Shown piece after piece: positions 1 through 6,664 of a DNA stretch of 41,670 nucleotides; position 1 is the first letter of the stretch, and each line of letters opens with the position of its first letter. The notes below the pieces were generated by a model. The model saw only the letters and a program-made list of their open reading frames with translations. It ran no database searches and was not told where the DNA came from. The DNA lies in NCBI GenBank assembly GCA_934661005.1, contig CAKUIK010000022.1, positions 1-41,670 of the forward strand, in the 5' to 3' direction. Source of the stretch: an uncultured Slackia sp. Lineage in GTDB: Bacteria; Actinomycetota; Coriobacteriia; Coriobacteriales; Eggerthellaceae. The translations under genes and the position numbers were made by a program.

Positions 1-76
<76 letters not shown>

Positions 77-81
77 AAATA

Positions 82-155
82 TGGAGGCGAGAACCGGATT
101 CGAACCGGTGGTGAGGGCTTTGCAGGCCCCTGCCTTACCACTTGGCCATCTCGCC
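82..155 (-). tRNA. tRNA-Cys (anticodon GCA), copy 2
   Basis: The acceptor GGCGAGA pairs with TCTCGCC, followed by discriminator T and an encoded CCA. The anticodon stem GGGGC/GCCCT encloses the loop CTGCAAA, giving anticodon GCA. Only 5 nt separate it from the tRNA-Gly downstream, and its 5' end lies 6 nt beyond a hairpin with a short T run (162-191). Identical to the copy at 279-352. Confidence 0.97.
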
Positions 156-161
156 ATTATC

Positions 162-191
162 AAAAGAAGCCCGCCCGAAAACGGGCTTCGA
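162..191 (-). terminator. Terminator-like hairpin between tRNA-Gly and tRNA-Cys (copy 2)
   Basis: On the minus strand GAAGCCCG pairs with CGGGCTTC and is followed by TTTT. It sits after one tRNA-Gly and 6 nt before the next tRNA-Cys, so as a strong terminator it would silence the rest of the array. The T run is only four bases, so partial termination or a processing role is more likely. The same hairpin is repeated exactly at 359-388. Confidence 0.6.
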
Positions 192-197
192 ATGAAC

Positions 198-273
<76 letters not shown>

Positions 274-278
274 AAATA

Positions 279-352
279 TGGAGGCGAGAACCGGATTCGA
301 ACCGGTGGTGAGGGCTTTGCAGGCCCCTGCCTTACCACTTGGCCATCTCGCC
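279..352 (-). tRNA. tRNA-Cys (anticodon GCA), copy 1
   Basis: Identical to the gene at 82-155, offset by 197 bp. It is the first tRNA-Cys of the array in transcription order and lies 6 nt after the hairpin at 359-388. Confidence 0.97.
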
Positions 353-358
353 ATTATC

Positions 359-388
359 AAAAGAAGCCCGCCCGAAAACGGGCTTCGA
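359..388 (-). terminator. Terminator-like hairpin between tRNA-Gly and tRNA-Cys (copy 1)
   Basis: Exact repeat of the hairpin at 162-191: GAAGCCCG/CGGGCTTC stem followed by TTTT on the minus strand. It lies after the promoter-proximal tRNA-Val and tRNA-Gly genes. If it terminates some transcripts it would make tRNA-Val and tRNA-Gly copy 1 more abundant than the downstream genes; that is an inference. Confidence 0.6.
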
Positions 389-394
389 ATGAAC

Positions 395-470
<76 letters not shown>

Positions 471-474
471 GAAG

Positions 475-549
<75 letters not shown>

Positions 550-602
550 ACTTCGTTTGGTTGTTCGGTTCTTTTCCGTTCCGCTCAACCGCGCGAGTTG
601 GT

Positions 603-631
603 ATATTACAGACTTCCACAAGCGAATGCAA
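603..631 (-). promoter_or_regulatory. Promoter of the tRNA-Val/Gly/Cys array
   Basis: On the minus strand a TTGCAT box is separated by 17 bp from TAATAT, with an A/T-rich stretch just upstream (about 632-655) that could act as an UP element. The same layout (T-rich tract, TCTTGC, 16-17 bp, -10 box) precedes both tRNA-Leu genes and rpmF, which supports the call. Confidence 0.65.
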
Positions 632-639
632 GAACTTTT

Positions 640-1338
640 TTCCAAAATTTTGTTCGAATAGCTCTTATAACATCATTAACGCAGGTCATAGTCTCATATC
701 GCTTCAAATTCCTCTCATAATGAAATATGTTGAACATATAGCTACCAAATGCGACCCATATGCAAATGGCAAGAAATGACGCAATGGGGCCCGAATGCAC
801 GGAATCGAGCCTTCTGCGCCAGATAATGCGACAATGGGGCCCAGCGTCGCGCTCGAATATCGCGCAGATAGCTCTCATATACGGCTGAAGTACCGTTCAA
901 AGCCTGAAAACAGCGCTTAAGATGCGATTCGAGCCGAAAAGCAAGGCTCAATTGAAGGCGGGCAGGCTGCAGTGAGGCCCCATTGCGTCGTTTCCTGGCA
1001 CAGCGGGCCTCCCAGAACGCAACAACGAGTCAAAGGCGCACGTTCGCCCCATGAGTCCAAACTCGATCCCAAACTCGATTTCAAATACGGCGCCAAGCAT
1101 GGCTCCAAGATCGATTCAAAGCGCGGCGCCAGTCTCAATCCCAAACAGCATCAAACTGGATGCATACTCGACCTCGAGCTCGATTTCAATCAGCTCCGAG
1201 CATGGCTGCAAGCCCCAACCTCAAACATAACCCCGAGCTCGACCAAAGCAACGCCGAACATAGCCCCAAACCCGACCTCAAACATATCTCAAGCCCGACC
1301 CATGAATCGGTTTGGTTTTACCTGGAACGAAAATGACT
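640..1338. other. About 700-bp gene-free interval with degenerate repeats
   Basis: I see no convincing coding sequence, RNA gene or promoter here beyond the tRNA-Val promoter at its left edge. It contains the degenerate 12-bp repeat at 1056-1151. It also holds a 14-base motif (GACGCAATGGGGCC at 778-791) repeated imperfectly near 829-842 and inverted exactly at 976-989. Possible open frames across it are low complexity and resemble nothing known. It looks like decayed DNA beside tRNA genes, a usual site for insertions. Confidence 0.5.
1056..1151. repeat. Degenerate 12-bp tandem repeat, about eight units
   Basis: Units run in strict 12-base register: TCCAAACTCGAT, CCCAAACTCGAT, TTCAAATACGGC, GCCAAGCATGGC, TCCAAGATCGAT, TCAAAGCGCGGC, GCCAGTCTCAAT, CCCAAACAGCAT. 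In the plus frame they would read as tetrapeptides (SKLD, PKLD, FKYG, AKHG, SKID, SKRG, ASLN, PKQH). Related but out-of-register fragments continue to about 1310. I cannot tell an old minisatellite from the remnant of a repetitive coding region. Confidence 0.6.
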
Positions 1339-1344
1339 ACATAC

Positions 1345-1372
1345 AAAAAAGCCACCCGATTGGGTGGCTTTC
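1345..1372 (-). terminator. Terminator of tRNA-Leu copy 1
   Basis: On the minus strand AAAGCCACCC-AATC-GGGTGGCTTT forms a hairpin that runs into a T tract, just past the tRNA 3' end. It is a textbook intrinsic terminator. Confidence 0.9.
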
Positions 1373-1381
1373 AAGTTTCGA

Positions 1382-1470
1382 TGGTGTCGGAGGCGGGATT
1401 TGAACCCGCACGCCCGGTATGTGGGCACTAGCACCTCAAGCTAGCGTGTCTGCCGTTCCACCACTCCGAC
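1382..1470 (-). tRNA. tRNA-Leu (anticodon GAG), copy 1
   Basis: An 89-nt class II tRNA with a long variable arm. The acceptor GTCGGAG pairs with CTCCGAC, the anticodon stem CTAGC/GCTAG encloses TTGAGGT (anticodon GAG), and CCA is encoded. It is a single-gene unit with its own promoter (1514-1541) and terminator. Confidence 0.97.
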
Positions 1471-1513
1471 GTGGTTTCTTGGTTGGGTTTCCCCTCGCAA
1501 GCGACAAGAAAGT

Positions 1514-1541
1514 ATTTTACAGGAACGTCGGACGAATGCAA
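1514..1541 (-). promoter_or_regulatory. Promoter of tRNA-Leu copy 1
   Basis: Minus strand: TTGCAT, 16 bp, TAAAAT, with an A/T-rich tract upstream (about 1542-1562). The -35 box and its flank are the same as in the tRNA-Val promoter. Confidence 0.65.
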
Positions 1542-1562
1542 GAACTATTTTAGGAAATTTTT

Positions 1563-1855
1563 TCCTCGTGCAGCCTATGCCGCGAACAAGGTAATAAGGC
1601 GAACATCGACGCAACGAATCGTGCCATACGCAAATCGAATCGATGATCATCGAAGCCCGTAGAGCTTCAGCCCAGCTTTCCCATGAACGCTCCCATGCCT
1701 TTGCAATCGTTCGCGCCTTCGCGACCCCACACCGCTTCGATTGCCCATGCCTTAGAGACCCCGCACCGCCCCGATTGCCCATACTGCCCCGATTATTCAT
1801 GCCTTTCCAATTACGGCATGAAAGCTTAGGCGGCTCCCGAAAACAGACAGCTCTC
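1563..1855. other. Gene-free interval between the two tRNA-Leu copies
   Basis: No credible gene is visible. There is an imperfect tandem duplication of about 34 bp: segments starting at 1723 and 1757 both read GACCCC(A/G)CACCG followed by CGATTGCCCAT. The interval resembles the degenerate DNA at 640-1338. Confidence 0.45.
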
Positions 1856-1861
1856 ACATAC

Positions 1862-1889
1862 AAAAAAGCCACCCGATTGGGTGGCTTTC
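1862..1889 (-). terminator. Terminator of tRNA-Leu copy 2
   Basis: Identical to the hairpin at 1345-1372: a 10-bp stem with a 4-nt loop running into a T tract on the minus strand. Confidence 0.9.
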
Positions 1890-1898
1890 AAGTTTCGA

Positions 1899-1987
1899 TG
1901 GTGTCGGAGGCGGGATTTGAACCCGCACGCCCGGTATGTGGGCACTAGCACCTCAAGCTAGCGTGTCTGCCGTTCCACCACTCCGAC
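1899..1987 (-). tRNA. tRNA-Leu (anticodon GAG), copy 2
   Basis: Identical to the gene at 1382-1470. It lies immediately downstream of secG in the transcription direction but has its own promoter at 2022-2049. Confidence 0.97.
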
Positions 1988-2021
1988 GTGGTTTCTTGCG
2001 TATTGCAAGCAGCGAATTGGT

Positions 2022-2049
2022 ATTATACGGAACTCTTCGAATTGAGCAA
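2022..2049 (-). promoter_or_regulatory. Promoter of tRNA-Leu copy 2
   Basis: Minus strand: TTGCTC, 16 bp, consensus TATAAT. It is the best -10 box of the three tRNA promoters and lies just beyond the secG stop codon. Confidence 0.7.
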
Positions 2050-2075
2050 GACCTAATTTGAAGAAATTTCGAAAC

Positions 2076-2330
2076 CTAGCGAGAAATCGTGCCCTGTGGG
2101 TACAGAAGCATGAGCGCGAGCAGCGACAACATGAAGACAATCGCGAAAATAATCGTGATGCGGTCAAGATTCTTTTCGATGATATTCGTGCCGGTCTGGG
2201 TAGAATACAGCGAGCTGGCGATCATGTCAGAAACGCCGGTGCCCTTGCCAGAGTGCAGCAGGACGAACACGATAAGGCCAACACCAGATACGGCCCAGAC
2301 GATAAGAACCAAAATAAGCAACGGATTCAC
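2076..2330 (-). CDS. secG: Preprotein translocase subunit SecG
   Basis: This 84-residue protein has the SecG layout: an N-terminal membrane segment (about 3-25), a polar loop containing LLHSGKGTG and the SecG-typical GTNIIEKNLDRIT, and a second membrane segment (about 57-78). SecG assists SecYEG-mediated export at the cytoplasmic membrane. The start is GTG at 2330, preceded by AAGGAG. It is the last gene of the aromatic operon, 62 bp after aroQ, and may be co-transcribed with it; no terminator is evident between its stop and the tRNA-Leu promoter. secG has no metabolic link to the aro genes. Confidence 0.93.
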   Translation of the reverse strand: MNPLLILVLIVWAVSGVGLIVFVLLHSGKGTGVSDMIASSLYSTQTGTNIIEKNLDRITIIFAIVFMLSLLALMLLYPQGTISR

Positions 2331-2392
2331 GTTGACGTTCTCCTTTATAGGGGTCAGAAAATTGCAACCTGAATATTTTAGCTAGCCATACA

Positions 2393-2827
2393 CTATTTCG
2401 CAAGATAGTCGTGCAAAAACAGCATAGCCTGCCGATAACCTTCAATACCCTGCCCCATTATCGTCTTGAGCGCAGCCTGACGCACGAAGGAAACCTGGCG
2501 GAAATCCTCGCGCTTCGTCACATCGGAAATATGCACCTCGACATACGGAATGCCGACCGCCTTTAGCGCGTCAAGCAAAGCGACCGAGGTATGCGTATAG
2601 GCCGCAGGGTTAATGACAATGGCGTCGGTCTTTCCAAATGCTTCCTGAATGCGATCGACGAGCGCGCCTTCGTGGTTGCTCTGGAAGAGTTCGACATCAT
2701 CGCCCAGCTCGGCCGCGGTATCGCGCACAAGCTGGCACAGCGTCTTAAAGTCTTGCTTTCCGTAGATATCGGGCTCGCGAACGCCAAGCATGTTGATGTT
2801 CGGCCCGTTCATCACAAGAAATCTCAT
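2393..2827 (-). CDS. aroQ: 3-dehydroquinate dehydratase, type II
   Basis: AroQ is a dodecameric enzyme converting 3-dehydroquinate to 3-dehydroshikimate, step 3 of the shikimate pathway. The 144-residue protein begins MRFLVMNGPNINMLGVRE, carries the IYG tyrosine motif near residue 24, NHEGALVDRI, NPAAYTHTSVALLDAL and EVHISD with the catalytic His; most homologues have HISN at that last site. The start at 2827 follows AAGGA at good spacing; an upstream in-frame extension of 31 codons matches nothing in the family. It lies 55 bp after the aroE::aroK fusion. Confidence 0.95.
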   Translation of the reverse strand: MRFLVMNGPNINMLGVREPDIYGKQDFKTLCQLVRDTAAELGDDVELFQSNHEGALVDRIQEAFGKTDAIVINPAAYTHTSVALLDALKAVGIPYVEVHISDVTKREDFRQVSFVRQAALKTIMGQGIEGYRQAMLFLHDYLAK

Positions 2828-2882
2828 AGTTCTTCCTTTGCTGTTTGATCTGTCGCTCCAGTAGGTTTGCTCAGCGGTTAGA

Positions 2883-4160
2883 TTACTTCTGCAGTTTCTC
2901 CAAAGCGCGGCCAACGACAATCATCGGATCGGCATCGTTGGAAACCACGATATCGCCCCAGGCGTCATATTTCGGGCCGCGGTCTCGCGCAAGAGCGGGG
3001 ATGCCCTTCGTGATAGACATGGGGCGACCGTCGGACACAAGCAGCTCGAGCGGGCGCTTCAAGAGCAAAATAATGCCGTTCTGGTGCAGCAAATCGTAAT
3101 TGCGCGCCTTGGTAACAACGCCGCCGCCGCACGCGATAACGAGGCCGCTACGTTTGCACACATCGCCCGTGACCTGCGTCTCGATGGCGCGAAACGCCTC
3201 TTCGCCGTCTTCTGCGAAAATATCTGCGATAGACTTGCCGGCCGCCGCAGGAATGAGGTTATCGATATCGATGAATTCGCGGCCGAGTTGTTTGGCGAGC
3301 AGCGAGCCGATGGTGCTCTTGCCGCCCGAAGGCATGCCGATAATCACGATATTGCCCTCTTCAAAGGTTATTTTCTCGACAATATCGCTCACGACGGCAT
3401 TATCGATCTGCTTATGCTGCCAAAGCTCGCTTGCGGCCTTCGCTTGGGCAACGAGCATCGGCAGACCGCTGATATGAGGAACGCCAAGTTTTTCGGCTTG
3501 AAGCATAAGGCCCGTTCGGGCGGGGTTGTACACCACGTCAATCACGCCGAACAAACCGTCGGCGCGGCCCTCGCGCAGCTCGCCCGTGCGGGCAAAGGGT
3601 TCAAGGTCGATAGGCGCATCGGGGCAGTTGGGGAACATGCCCACAGGCGTGGTGTTCACGATGAAGCGAGCATCATAGTGCTGCGCGATGTTTTCGTAGT
3701 TGTTCTCGCCCGTACGCGACACCATCACGACCTCGGACGCGCCGCGATCGGTAAGCACGGCATGCACGGTTTTCGCCGCGCCGCCCGTGCCGAGCACAAC
3801 AACCTTTCGGTCGGTCACATTCATGTGGCCCACGTTGAGCAGATGCGAGAATCCGTAGTAGTCGGTATTGTCGCCAAGCAACGTGCCGTCTTCGCGGCGA
3901 ACGACGGTGTTCACGTTTCCGATTTTCTTGGCAGCATCGGTGAGTTTGTCGCAGAGGCCCATGACGGTTTCTTTATAGGGCATCGTCACATTCAGACCCG
4001 CGAAATCACCCTCACGAATGAAGGCGGCAACGTCGTCGGGTTCGACTTCATGCAAACGATATTCATAATCGCTCAGCATCGCGTGAATGCGCGGCGAGTA
4101 GCTGTGGCCGAGCTTTCGACCGAGCAATCCATATACCGGTTTCGTTTGAGAGGCAGCCAT
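2883..4160 (-). CDS. Bifunctional shikimate dehydrogenase / shikimate kinase (AroE-AroK fusion)
   Basis: A 425-residue fusion. Residues 1 to about 270 are AroE: SYSPRIHAML, NVTMPYKETV with the catalytic Lys, NTD in the substrate site, the GTGGAAKTV dinucleotide loop and NTTPVGM. Residues from about 270 to 425 are shikimate kinase: P-loop GMPSGGKST, FIDIDNLI, FRAIET, CGGGVV and lid-region arginines. It would catalyse dehydroshikimate to shikimate (NADPH) and then to shikimate 3-phosphate (ATP). There is no stop or frameshift at the join (ITFEEGNIVIIG), so the fusion is real in this sequence. The start follows AAGGAG. It sits 155 bp after pheA, with a strong hairpin in the gap. Confidence 0.95.
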   Translation of the reverse strand: MAASQTKPVYGLLGRKLGHSYSPRIHAMLSDYEYRLHEVEPDDVAAFIREGDFAGLNVTMPYKETVMGLCDKLTDAAKKIGNVNTVVRREDGTLLGDNTDYYGFSHLLNVGHMNVTDRKVVVLGTGGAAKTVHAVLTDRGASEVVMVSRTGENNYENIAQHYDARFIVNTTPVGMFPNCPDAPIDLEPFARTGELREGRADGLFGVIDVVYNPARTGLMLQAEKLGVPHISGLPMLVAQAKAASELWQHKQIDNAVVSDIVEKITFEEGNIVIIGMPSGGKSTIGSLLAKQLGREFIDIDNLIPAAAGKSIADIFAEDGEEAFRAIETQVTGDVCKRSGLVIACGGGVVTKARNYDLLHQNGIILLLKRPLELLVSDGRPMSITKGIPALARDRGPKYDAWGDIVVSNDADPMIVVGRALEKLQK

Positions 4161-4232
4161 ACGTACTCCTTATTTTTGCGCCATACCAGGCGCGAACTTT
4201 CAAGACGATCGGCGGCGAGACGCATCGCCACG

Positions 4233-4267
4233 CGCCCGCGCGGGAGCCGAGTGAATCCGCGCGGGCG
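4233..4267. other. GC-rich hairpin between pheA and the aroE::aroK fusion
   Basis: CGCCCGCGCGG pairs perfectly with CCGCGCGGGCG (11 bp) around a 13-nt loop in the 155-bp gap. No T run follows on either strand, so it is not a classical intrinsic terminator. It could be an RNA-stability or pausing element separating the two halves of the operon. Confidence 0.55.
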
Positions 4268-4315
4268 TCAAAACGCGTATCGGCCCAGCCTTATAGCAAG
4301 AATCGCATCGTTCAT

Positions 4316-5488
4316 TTACGCCGACACCTCCGCATAGCTGCCGAGATATGCAAGCGAATCGCAGAGCGGGGCAATTTGCGCAACAACTTCGGCAAACGCC
4401 GCATCGTTCGGCGTGCATTCAATATCGACATAGAACATGAACTCGAACTCGCTGCCGGGAATAGGACGGCTTTCGAGCTTAACCATGTTCACGCCGAGCG
4501 CCGCAATGCGGGAAAGCACGCGGAAAAGCGCACCCGCCTCATGCGGGGTGATGAGCAAAAGCGAGCTGCGCTCAGGCGCGCCTACAAGCTGGGGGCGCTT
4601 CGCTACGCAGATGAAGCGCGTGAAGTTATCACTTTCGTCCTGAATGGCATGCTCGAGCACGTTGAGGCCATACAGCTCGGCGCAGGCAGACGAAGAAATC
4701 GCAGCCACATCGTCGCGCTCGCTGTTCGCAACCATGCTTGCAGCCATCGCCGTATTGCGACATGCGGTCGAGGTTACCTCGTTGGGCATTTGCGCGATGA
4801 AATCGGTGCACTGGCGCAACGCCTGCTCATGGGAGAAGACCTCGGCGATGTCAGAAATTCCAACACCGGGCTTCGCCAGCAAATCGTGATTGATGCGCAA
4901 CGTAATGGCGCGCGCGATGTATAAACCGCGTTTGTACAGGAGGTCATACACGCGATCGACCGTGCCCGCCGTTGAATTCTCAAGCGGCAGAATGCCATAT
5001 GCCACGCATTCGCTTTCCACCGCATCGGCCACGGCGTCGAACGTAGGCACGAAAGCAATATCGGGGCTATCGAAAAGCTCGCAGCATGCAATGTGCTGGT
5101 AAGCGCCCTCAACACCCTGAACAGCCACGCGCGCGCCTGCAGGAAGTTCGGCGAAGGCGGAAATCTCGGCGGGCACCGCGCTTTCAGAACCATCATCGAG
5201 CAGCGAATGCTGGTATGCGCGGCTCATTTCCATCATCATGCTGAACAGGGGCGGAATGAATTTCTTGAGCTCATCGCTCGCAAGTTCGGTCGCCTTGTCG
5301 ATTTTGGCCGCTTCGCGCTCTTTGTCGAGCACAGCCTTGCCCGTTGCTCGCTTGTACGCGGCAACATCGGCGGCAATATGCATACGACGCTCGAACAAAT
5401 CGATGATTTGGGCATCTATTTCGTCGATACGCGCGCGCGAAACGGCGAGGTCAACAACGGGCGTCGTTTTCGATTCTGGCGAGATCAT
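4316..5488 (-). CDS. pheA: Bifunctional chorismate mutase / prephenate dehydratase with ACT domain
   Basis: The 390-residue protein has an AroQ-class helical chorismate mutase at about residues 12-95 (RARIDEIDAQIIDLFERRM ... KREREAAK-type helix). A prephenate dehydratase follows at about 119-295, with the NSTAGTV region and catalytic DNFTRF. A C-terminal ACT domain at about 308-385 carries KLESRP and is expected to bind phenylalanine for feedback inhibition. It converts chorismate through prephenate to phenylpyruvate. The start codon overlaps the aroC stop by 4 nt (ATGA), implying translational coupling. Its length is normal for the fused family (about 380-390 residues). Confidence 0.95.
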   Translation of the reverse strand: MISPESKTTPVVDLAVSRARIDEIDAQIIDLFERRMHIAADVAAYKRATGKAVLDKEREAAKIDKATELASDELKKFIPPLFSMMMEMSRAYQHSLLDDGSESAVPAEISAFAELPAGARVAVQGVEGAYQHIACCELFDSPDIAFVPTFDAVADAVESECVAYGILPLENSTAGTVDRVYDLLYKRGLYIARAITLRINHDLLAKPGVGISDIAEVFSHEQALRQCTDFIAQMPNEVTSTACRNTAMAASMVANSERDDVAAISSSACAELYGLNVLEHAIQDESDNFTRFICVAKRPQLVGAPERSSLLLITPHEAGALFRVLSRIAALGVNMVKLESRPIPGSEFEFMFYVDIECTPNDAAFAEVVAQIAPLCDSLAYLGSYAEVSA

Positions 5489-6576
5489 GAATCCATCCTC
5501 GATTCCAAAAGCAAATCGTACAGGGCAAGTGCGACCGCCGCCTCAACGACGGGCACGGCGCGCACAACGACGCAGGGGTCATGGCGACCATGCACGGACA
5601 ATTCTTCGTTTGCGCCAGCCTGCATATCGACGCTGTGCTGGGCGCACGAAATAGACGGCGTAGGTTTGAACGCGCAACGCACGACCACGGGCTCGCCGGT
5701 CGTAATGCCGCCGTTCGCGCCGCCCGCGTTATTTGATTCAAACACGACATGGCCGTTCTGCATGCGCATGCCGTCGTTATTCTCGCTGCCGCGCACGTCG
5801 GCAACGTCGAAGCCGCGGCCGAATTCGACGCCTTTCACGGCAGGAATGCCGAAGAGTATACGGGCGACGGCATTTTCGACGCCATCGAACATCGGCTCGC
5901 CAACACCAGCAGGCATGCCGACAGCCGCGCATTCGACGATTCCGCCAACGCTATCGCCAGTCTCGCGCGCTTCGGCGATAGCGGCAATCATGCGCTCGCC
6001 TTGAGCGTCGTCGAGAACGGGGAACGTTTTGGCATGCGCCACATGAACATCGGCAGACGTGAGACCATGAAGCGCGAACGCATCATCGGCGATGCCGGCA
6101 ATGCGCGCGATATGCGCGCCGACCTCGATGCCCTCCTCACGCAGCAGCTGAATCGCGATGCCGCCCGCAATGCACAGCGGCGCGGTGAGTCTTCCAGAGA
6201 AATGGCCGCCACCCGAAACGTCTTGGGCACCGCGGAATTTCACGTTGGCAACGTAATCGGCATGACCCGGACGAGGCACGCGACGAAGTTCGTCATAATC
6301 GGAGCTTTTCGTATTGGTGTTGCGGATAAGGGCCGCAAGAGGCGCGCCACACGTGACGCCATTGACCAAGCCGCCCAAAAACTCGGGAAGATCAGCCTCT
6401 TTGCGTGGAGTCGACCATGGCATGCCACCTGGCGCACGACGTGAAAGAAACGCCTGAAGCTCGTCAAGATCAATCTTCTTTCCAGCAGGAATGCCCTCGA
6501 CCACGCAGCCGATTCCGGCGGAATGGCTTTGTCCGAAGATGGATACGCTGATATTTTTTCCAATGCGCGAAGCCAT
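5485..6576 (-). CDS. aroC: Chorismate synthase
   Basis: AroC converts EPSP to chorismate with reduced FMN, the last shikimate step. The 363-residue product starts MASRIGKNISVSIFG at 6576 after AGGAAGG; a 15-codon upstream extension lacks family similarity. Motifs include TPRKEADLPEFLGG, RPGHADY and GGGHFSGRLTAPL, the last typical of clostridial-type enzymes. The first signature reads FGQSHS where most enzymes have FGESHG, but the histidine is kept. It lies 88 bp after aroB and overlaps pheA by 4 nt. Confidence 0.96.
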   Translation of the reverse strand: MASRIGKNISVSIFGQSHSAGIGCVVEGIPAGKKIDLDELQAFLSRRAPGGMPWSTPRKEADLPEFLGGLVNGVTCGAPLAALIRNTNTKSSDYDELRRVPRPGHADYVANVKFRGAQDVSGGGHFSGRLTAPLCIAGGIAIQLLREEGIEVGAHIARIAGIADDAFALHGLTSADVHVAHAKTFPVLDDAQGERMIAAIAEARETGDSVGGIVECAAVGMPAGVGEPMFDGVENAVARILFGIPAVKGVEFGRGFDVADVRGSENNDGMRMQNGHVVFESNNAGGANGGITTGEPVVVRCAFKPTPSISCAQHSVDMQAGANEELSVHGRHDPCVVVRAVPVVEAAVALALYDLLLESRMDS

Positions 6577-6664
6577 GCGCCCCGCCTTCCTATCGTATTG
6601 CCATTTGGCACATTGTTCCACTTGGACCTGTTAAACGCTCGTAGCGTATTACAGGTTTGGGGCG

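Larger units (their letters stand above)
1339..1481. repeat. 143-bp direct repeat carrying tRNA-Leu and its terminator (copy 1)
   Basis: Identical to 1856-1998, offset 517 bp. It covers the terminator hairpin, the 9-nt spacer, the whole tRNA-Leu and 11 bp of its 5' leader. The promoter lies outside the repeat, so the two copies are driven by different sequences. Confidence 0.92.
1856..1998. repeat. 143-bp direct repeat carrying tRNA-Leu and its terminator (copy 2)
   Basis: Second copy of the repeat at 1339-1481, identical over its full length. Homology stops 11 bp upstream of the tRNA 5' end on one side and just beyond the terminator T tract on the other. Confidence 0.92.

Noticed and set aside
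972..1403. A 143-codon plus-strand frame across the degenerate repeat and tRNA-Leu terminator
   Set aside because: It is low complexity, has no ribosome-binding site, runs into the tRNA-Leu gene and resembles no family; treated as repeat DNA rather than a gene.
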